A stretch of 64,000 nucleotides of DNA, taken from the NCBI GenBank assembly GCA_012932295.1, contig JAAONU010000001.1, forward strand, positions 31,403,449-31,467,448, given 5' to 3'. Shown piece by piece: positions 58,912 through 64,000 of this stretch. The DNA is from Cyclina sinensis. Its lineage: Eukaryota; Mollusca; Bivalvia; Venerida; Veneridae. Each line of letters starts with the position of its first letter. Position 1 is the stretch's first letter. The position numbers and the translations under genes were made by a program. The notes beneath the pieces were generated by a model. The model searched no databases, had not been told where the DNA came from, and was given only the letters and a program-made list of their open reading frames with translations.

Positions 58912-59905
58912 AAATATGTCATAGAAACATGATACACAATATTTTTCTGATAGGTCAAAAGATCCTCAAATACTGTTCTCTGCCAAGATTGTAGCGCACT
59001 CGTGTTTTAATTACCATATTCTAAAGCTTGTGGAACACTTGAATTTATGTTGCTTCATTTATTAATGGGGTATGCAAGTGAAAAGGCGTTAAAGTTATTC
59101 ATTTCATCTGTTTCTATGATGTGATGACAATTAAATGTCGTATTAATAGCTCAGGACGATAAAATTATCAATCAAAAAGTTTGTGTCAGTTTGATATGGA
59201 GACTCATGTCAATGTCGGTAGAAGAGCTTTCATATTGTCATGTAAGGTCAGGTCGAAGTTGCTGATCTCATCAACTTAGAAGAAACAAATTAAGTGTAGC
59301 TTCAGCAATATTGACTCAAACATATGTTCGTACAAGCTACACGCAAGCGACGTACTACAGTGCAATCTCAAACAATTTGATTTTAATAGATTACTAGAAT
59401 TACAACTAATACATACTTGATATAGTATTCCGATAACTTGCACATGAAATGAGCCCAGAGAAAGTTAAAGTTAAATTTACATAAAGTGACTATGGAGTAA
59501 ACAATATAATCATTAGTATAATGACTTCACATTTCCGCTTTCTTGTTTTCTGGCAGAAACCATACAGGCCATTTGATACATCTGACATAGAAGTTTGAAC
59601 ATCATATCTATATGAACAAAACAAAATACAATATCAGTAAGCTTGTATTGGAGATGGAGCTAAGCCCGTATTGATGTGACCAAAATTATTGTAATTAATC
59701 GGATTTTTCTTAAAACAGTCGATCAGATTTCAAGATGTTACTGATTAGTCTTAGTAATTAGAGGGTTTAAATATCAATAAAATCACCGGGGATCTAAATA
59801 CCATTACTCTGTCAAAACCAGGAGCGTAATATCTTTAATTCTCCAGTAAGAGGCAAATTTAAATACTGTTCTGTTAAGAAGAAAAACGCGAATACTTCGA
59901 CCCCT
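58912..59905. other. AT-rich sequence, no gene seen
   Basis: No recognised gene, RNA or element. Confidence 0.45.
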
Positions 59906-59910
59906 GAAAT

Positions 59911-60575
59911 AAATGGCTTTCATGCCTTTGGACTTTTGGCAGCCAACGCACAAAATCAGACAATCATTTCGAAGTAAGACCAACAAAACTTTAATTAAAT
60001 ATATCATTGTGGATATAAGGTCTATATTTATTACTTGTGTTTGTTTAAGCTATAATTATGTACATTTACTGAAACCAAAACTCTGAAACGGATGATACAT
60101 CATATTATAAAATTGGGAACAAAGCGTGCACTTCAACGCCGTTTATTCTAGAACGTAAACAAACATATCTCAAACACATTTTGTTCAATCAGTTTCGAGT
60201 AATTTACGTGTTAACAGTCGATATTCATAAGAATTCATCAAAAGTTAGGTAGGTAAACTAAATGGTTTTCATGCCTTTGGACTTTTGGCAGCCAACGTAC
60301 AAAATCAGACAATCATCTCCAAGTAAGACCAATTAAACTTTAATCAAATATATTCACGATGATATAAGGCCCATATTTATTTCTTGTGTTTGTTTAAGCT
60401 ATCATTATGTACTTTTACTGAAACCAAAACTCTGAAATGGATCATATTATCATATTATAAAACTGGGAACAAAGCGTGCACTTCAACGCCGTTTTTGCTA
60501 GAACGTAAGCAATTTCAAGTAATTTGTTTGTTAACAGTCGATATTCATAAGAAATCAACCAAAAGGTAGGTAGGT
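59911..60575. repeat. Tandem duplication of about 349 bp
   Basis: 59911-60259 and 60260-60575 share AAATGG-TTTCATGCCTTTG, GACTTTTGGCAGCCAACG, TTGTGTTTGTTTAAGCTAT, TGGGAACAAAGCGTGCACTT and GTTAACAGTCGATATTCATA, then AGGTAGGTAAAC. The second copy lacks about 33 bp present in the first (around 60167-60200). The copies are similar but not identical; no coding frame is conserved across them. Confidence 0.9.
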
Positions 60576-63500
60576 AAACACCTGTTGTAAAACACATCAG
60601 TCAAAAAGCAGCAAGGAAATGCACTGTTTGGTACAATAATAATATCTTTGGAACATTTTAGATAGAGAAAATTTCATATTTATTACGTGTTTAAGTAGGC
60701 AGATAATTAACTTCTGTCTAACCCGATCATTACCATTCATGTACTACTTATAACATTTGTATTTTATTTATCGAACTCCTGTAAAAGTCAAAGTTCTGAA
60801 CCAGAGTAACTTCCAGATGACCTTAGGTAAGTAATACAATGAAGGACAATATAGTATATTTGTATTACTTTGTTTTTAGCGTAGCTGTTTAACTTATAAC
60901 GGGATGATGACGTAAGACAATGGCGAATGAACATTTGCATGACTTCATCTGGTTGAGATCCCTGTACTGAGTTAAAATGGTAACGTATCATTGTTTGTTG
61001 AGATTACTAATAGCTGAAATATATTTAATGTAACAGTTGTTTGAATGAAGTATTCTGACGGAATTACATTTTCTTTGATAATTACATTGTTGTTTCATTA
61101 AAAGCTTTTCAAAGATGCCCATTTAAATCTGTCGACTTATATGCATATACCTGTACGATAGAATTAATAGTTGTAAAACATGCCCTCCATTACTGTAATC
61201 TCAATCAAAGTCGTATATATTCTTAAAAGATATTTCTTGTTATTGTATACTTGATTCTAGACTGAGAATCTTGCGTTGACCCTTGCAATCAGTCTGAACA
61301 GTTATCATGTGAGAAGGCGTATGTTCTCTGTTGAAAGAGAGTTTTGGACACAGTGATCTTAAATAGATTTGGTTCCTATAATTCTTATCATTAAATAGAC
61401 GAAATTTGTTTGTTTTCTGTGGATATCGAGTATATCTTATCAAAAAGTGATAAAACTGAATATTTTCACGAGCGCTTCACTCATGAAAATGTTAAAGTTC
61501 TATCCCTTCGCGATGCTAATTTATGATTAAATGCCAAAAAAAAAACTAGTTCTTACTAACTTAAGGTTTAATCACATGTGCATAAATATATAAATATTCT
61601 TCATTTCAAAACAATTTGCCACTGGTTTTAAATTCCAAGACAGAATCATTATAAATGACTTTGCCGTATGTATTTTTCGATGTAGTTTTTAAATAGTTTA
61701 ATTCGTGAACTAACACAACCTGGACCCATGCCATAGAAAACAAAACAAAGACATTTAGTTAAATTGACATTCACTGCAGTCTTTTATGAGACATATGGCA
61801 ATAATTTTCTGTACGGAAAATTGCCAGTATTATATTCCTATATGTACAATTGGAGCGGGGTTAGTGTTATCCAGTATTATGTAATTCTATGTTTTGATTG
61901 GCTGTTAGAAGATCCGATTATTGCCGAAGCATTACTTATTTTTACGATGTGCTACCTGTTGAATCAATTTGCGAAGTTGTGTTATTCCGGAAATCCTCGG
62001 AGAGAATCACGTGACTGTCTGGTAATAGTGTTTAGTTAGTTTAGGAACATTGAATGCTATTGTTTTGAAATCTATTAATAGTAACAAGTAACTGATAAGA
62101 AATACAGGTAATTTTTTGAAGGTTGGCAAAAATATGGCGGTTGATAAAAATGCAAAACATAGTAATTTTGTAATTACAGTAACAAAGTCATTTTTCATCA
62201 ATCAGTTTAATATTTTATGTCATTTAAAAAGTCTGTAAACTCATATTTTACATATTTTAAAAAATAATTGTCAAAACTGTTTACTTTTTTGTTTGTAAAT
62301 GGTTTAACTTAGTGCATCTAAGCTGCTAGAAGAATGCTGAAAAATGCTGAAACGACAGGTATAAATTAGTTTAGTTTTCTTTTTTAAAAGCAAAAATTCA
62401 AAATCAGCTTATATTTTCAAAATATGAATTTAAAGAGACTTCAGATGATGTAAAATGATACAATGTTTATGTTTAATGTTAGAAATTCTGTCAGGTTTCA
62501 GATCTTCAATTTAAAGATATATATTAAATTTCTTTTATTGGCATCCGCAAACAAAATAGAGTTCTGTAGATTAAGGTTCCTTAAAAATACAGTGAAAAAC
62601 CGTACACACAAATGGACTCAAGTCCATTTGAATTTTCCTTGTTTACCTCCTTTTTGGATTATTTAACACTTTAATGAGGGCAAAGTATTGTGAAAGGAAT
62701 ATAAAGGTAAATGGTTTCTTTTTAAGGCCTCCGTTTGACCGGGTTTGTTTTTTTGACATTTCTAGTTTGTTCTCTAAGACTATACTATTTCGATAAAATC
62801 CTAGCATAAAATAAAGTTGTAAGATTTTGACCTACATTTGTAACGAATGGAATTATTGGATACACAATCAAGCTGGAGAAGGAAGTTTGCCATTGGTAAA
62901 AGTACTGATGTTCTGAAACTTTACGGCAAAATTCGTAATTTTTAGTTTAATTGCCCCTTGAAACAATGAAATAATGAAAGCATTAATACAGTCGTTAATT
63001 ATCAAAACGTTTCAACCATGAACAATTATACTTAATGGAATGAATATAAAAATAATTATGACAAAAATAAATTTATTTTACTGAAAATGATTTTGACACT
63101 TTTAGCATTAAACTCAACATGTTTTTTTGTTTGTTGCTTAAACTGTTATGGACATAGGACATTTGATTACTCCACGTGTTAAATGTAAGTCAATGTCCGA
63201 AAACTATACTCTTATGGGACATTCATTTTGTACTGCATCTACGCCGAATATTTCTTGTTAAATATTGTTCTGTACTTGTTATTTTTTGCGTGTTTAAAGT
63301 TTGTATATTTCCCTAACAAAAAGGTTTTTTTTTTTTTGGAAAATCCATTCCATGCGAAATTATTTGTCTACGACAACGACTGTGAAAATACTGCAGTGAA
63401 GTAGGCTACAGTAATAATGTATGTTGTGTCTCAATTACTGTTTTCAACGTTTTTATTAAAAAAATGTCAAATGATGGTAGCTATTCAGCATATAACTGCC

Positions 63501-64000
63501 TGAGATAAAAGAAAAGAAAACACCTATGAAAATTTTCTGTTTTGCATTATCCTTTTTTTTCGTTTCTAAAAACAACAACAACAACAAAAAGTGGCAACCA
63601 AAAACAATATTCACTTGTCTTATTAGTTCATCTGTACCTTGTTCGTATAACTGCAACTAATATTTGTATATTACGTATCTATGAAACGCTTCTTTTGCTT
63701 CTGTTATGTGCATTAATATTAATTAAATTAATTTCACGCATGCAGTATATACTTTAAATGTATTTAAGTTTGTAATCAGCTTTTCAAGTAAGCGTTCTTT
63801 ATGACCAACCAACATGTAACGTGAAGTTTTATAAAGAGCTGTACAAATGGGGAAAAAAAGTTGATGTTAAGATTTGGAAACGAAAACTGATATTTCGAAA
63901 TGAGAAGAAAGCAATAACAAAAGGAAGAGAAAGTATTTTCATTTCTAGAGCAGAAACGTCCCATTTCATTATTCTACTGATATAATTATGCAGCTAAATT
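60576..64000. other. AT-rich right flank, no gene seen
   Basis: About 3.4 kb with no recognised gene, RNA or mobile element. The 91-codon plus-strand frame at 61764-62039 is hydrophobic (possible membrane segments) but starts on a non-ATG codon and matches nothing I know. Minor features: hairpin AAATGGACTCAAGTCCATTT at 62611-62630, a T-run at 63327-63338, and a short CAACAACAA run at 63574-63585. Confidence 0.45.

Noticed and set aside
61764..62039. Small membrane protein
   Set aside because: Non-ATG start and hydrophobicity expected from T-rich DNA; no family recognised.

Overview
This window looks like an AT-rich, repeat-dense stretch of a metazoan nuclear genome, most likely a bivalve mollusc (inference). 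The clues are the lack of bacterial gene organisation, two decayed animal-type non-LTR retrotransposon pieces, tRNA-derived SINE-like heads, and dispersed elements of a kind familiar from clams and oysters: an AACAAGAGG-type start, internal tandem repeats, a run of GGAC units and a terminal hairpin. I found no convincing intact protein-coding gene, no rRNA and no functional tRNA. Nearly every long open frame lies in a tandem array whose unit length is a multiple of three, so the openness follows from the period.

Layout. 689-6907 is a 24-bp minisatellite of about 6.2 kb with higher-order copies. 9.8-10.9 kb holds two dispersed repeats. 12.1-14.0 kb is a 48-bp array with an internal duplication of about 742 bp, and 15.1-16.1 kb an old array of about 48-49 bp units. 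17.9-19.6 kb and 30.5-31.7 kb carry bivalve-type dispersed/tandem repeats. A LINE reverse-transcriptase remnant lies at about 20.0 kb. It is followed by the best-defined mobile element of the window, 20636-22611: a foldback element with long, nearly identical inverted arms and a perfect 9-bp target-site duplication. Smaller inverted-repeat elements lie at 23.4, 33.2-34.2 and 50.4 kb. Further arrays lie at 26.6 kb (60 bp), 28.7 kb (78 bp) and 43.9 kb (33 bp). A second LINE 3' remnant lies at 41.6-42.3 kb on the minus strand, next to a tRNA-derived sequence. 45.0-47.7 kb and 52.2-58.9 kb are mosaics of dispersed repeats. The latter contains a three-level nest: a hAT-like short element inside a Pearl/Helentron-like element, inside a tandem array of about 105-bp units.

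No genes here can be said to work together. The biology is repeat turnover: array homogenisation, segmental duplication inside arrays, nested transposition and foldback elements that could be transcribed into long double-stranded RNA. The region could be intergenic, intronic or heterochromatic; the sequence alone does not decide. Coordinates of diffuse repeats are approximate, because no alignment could be run.
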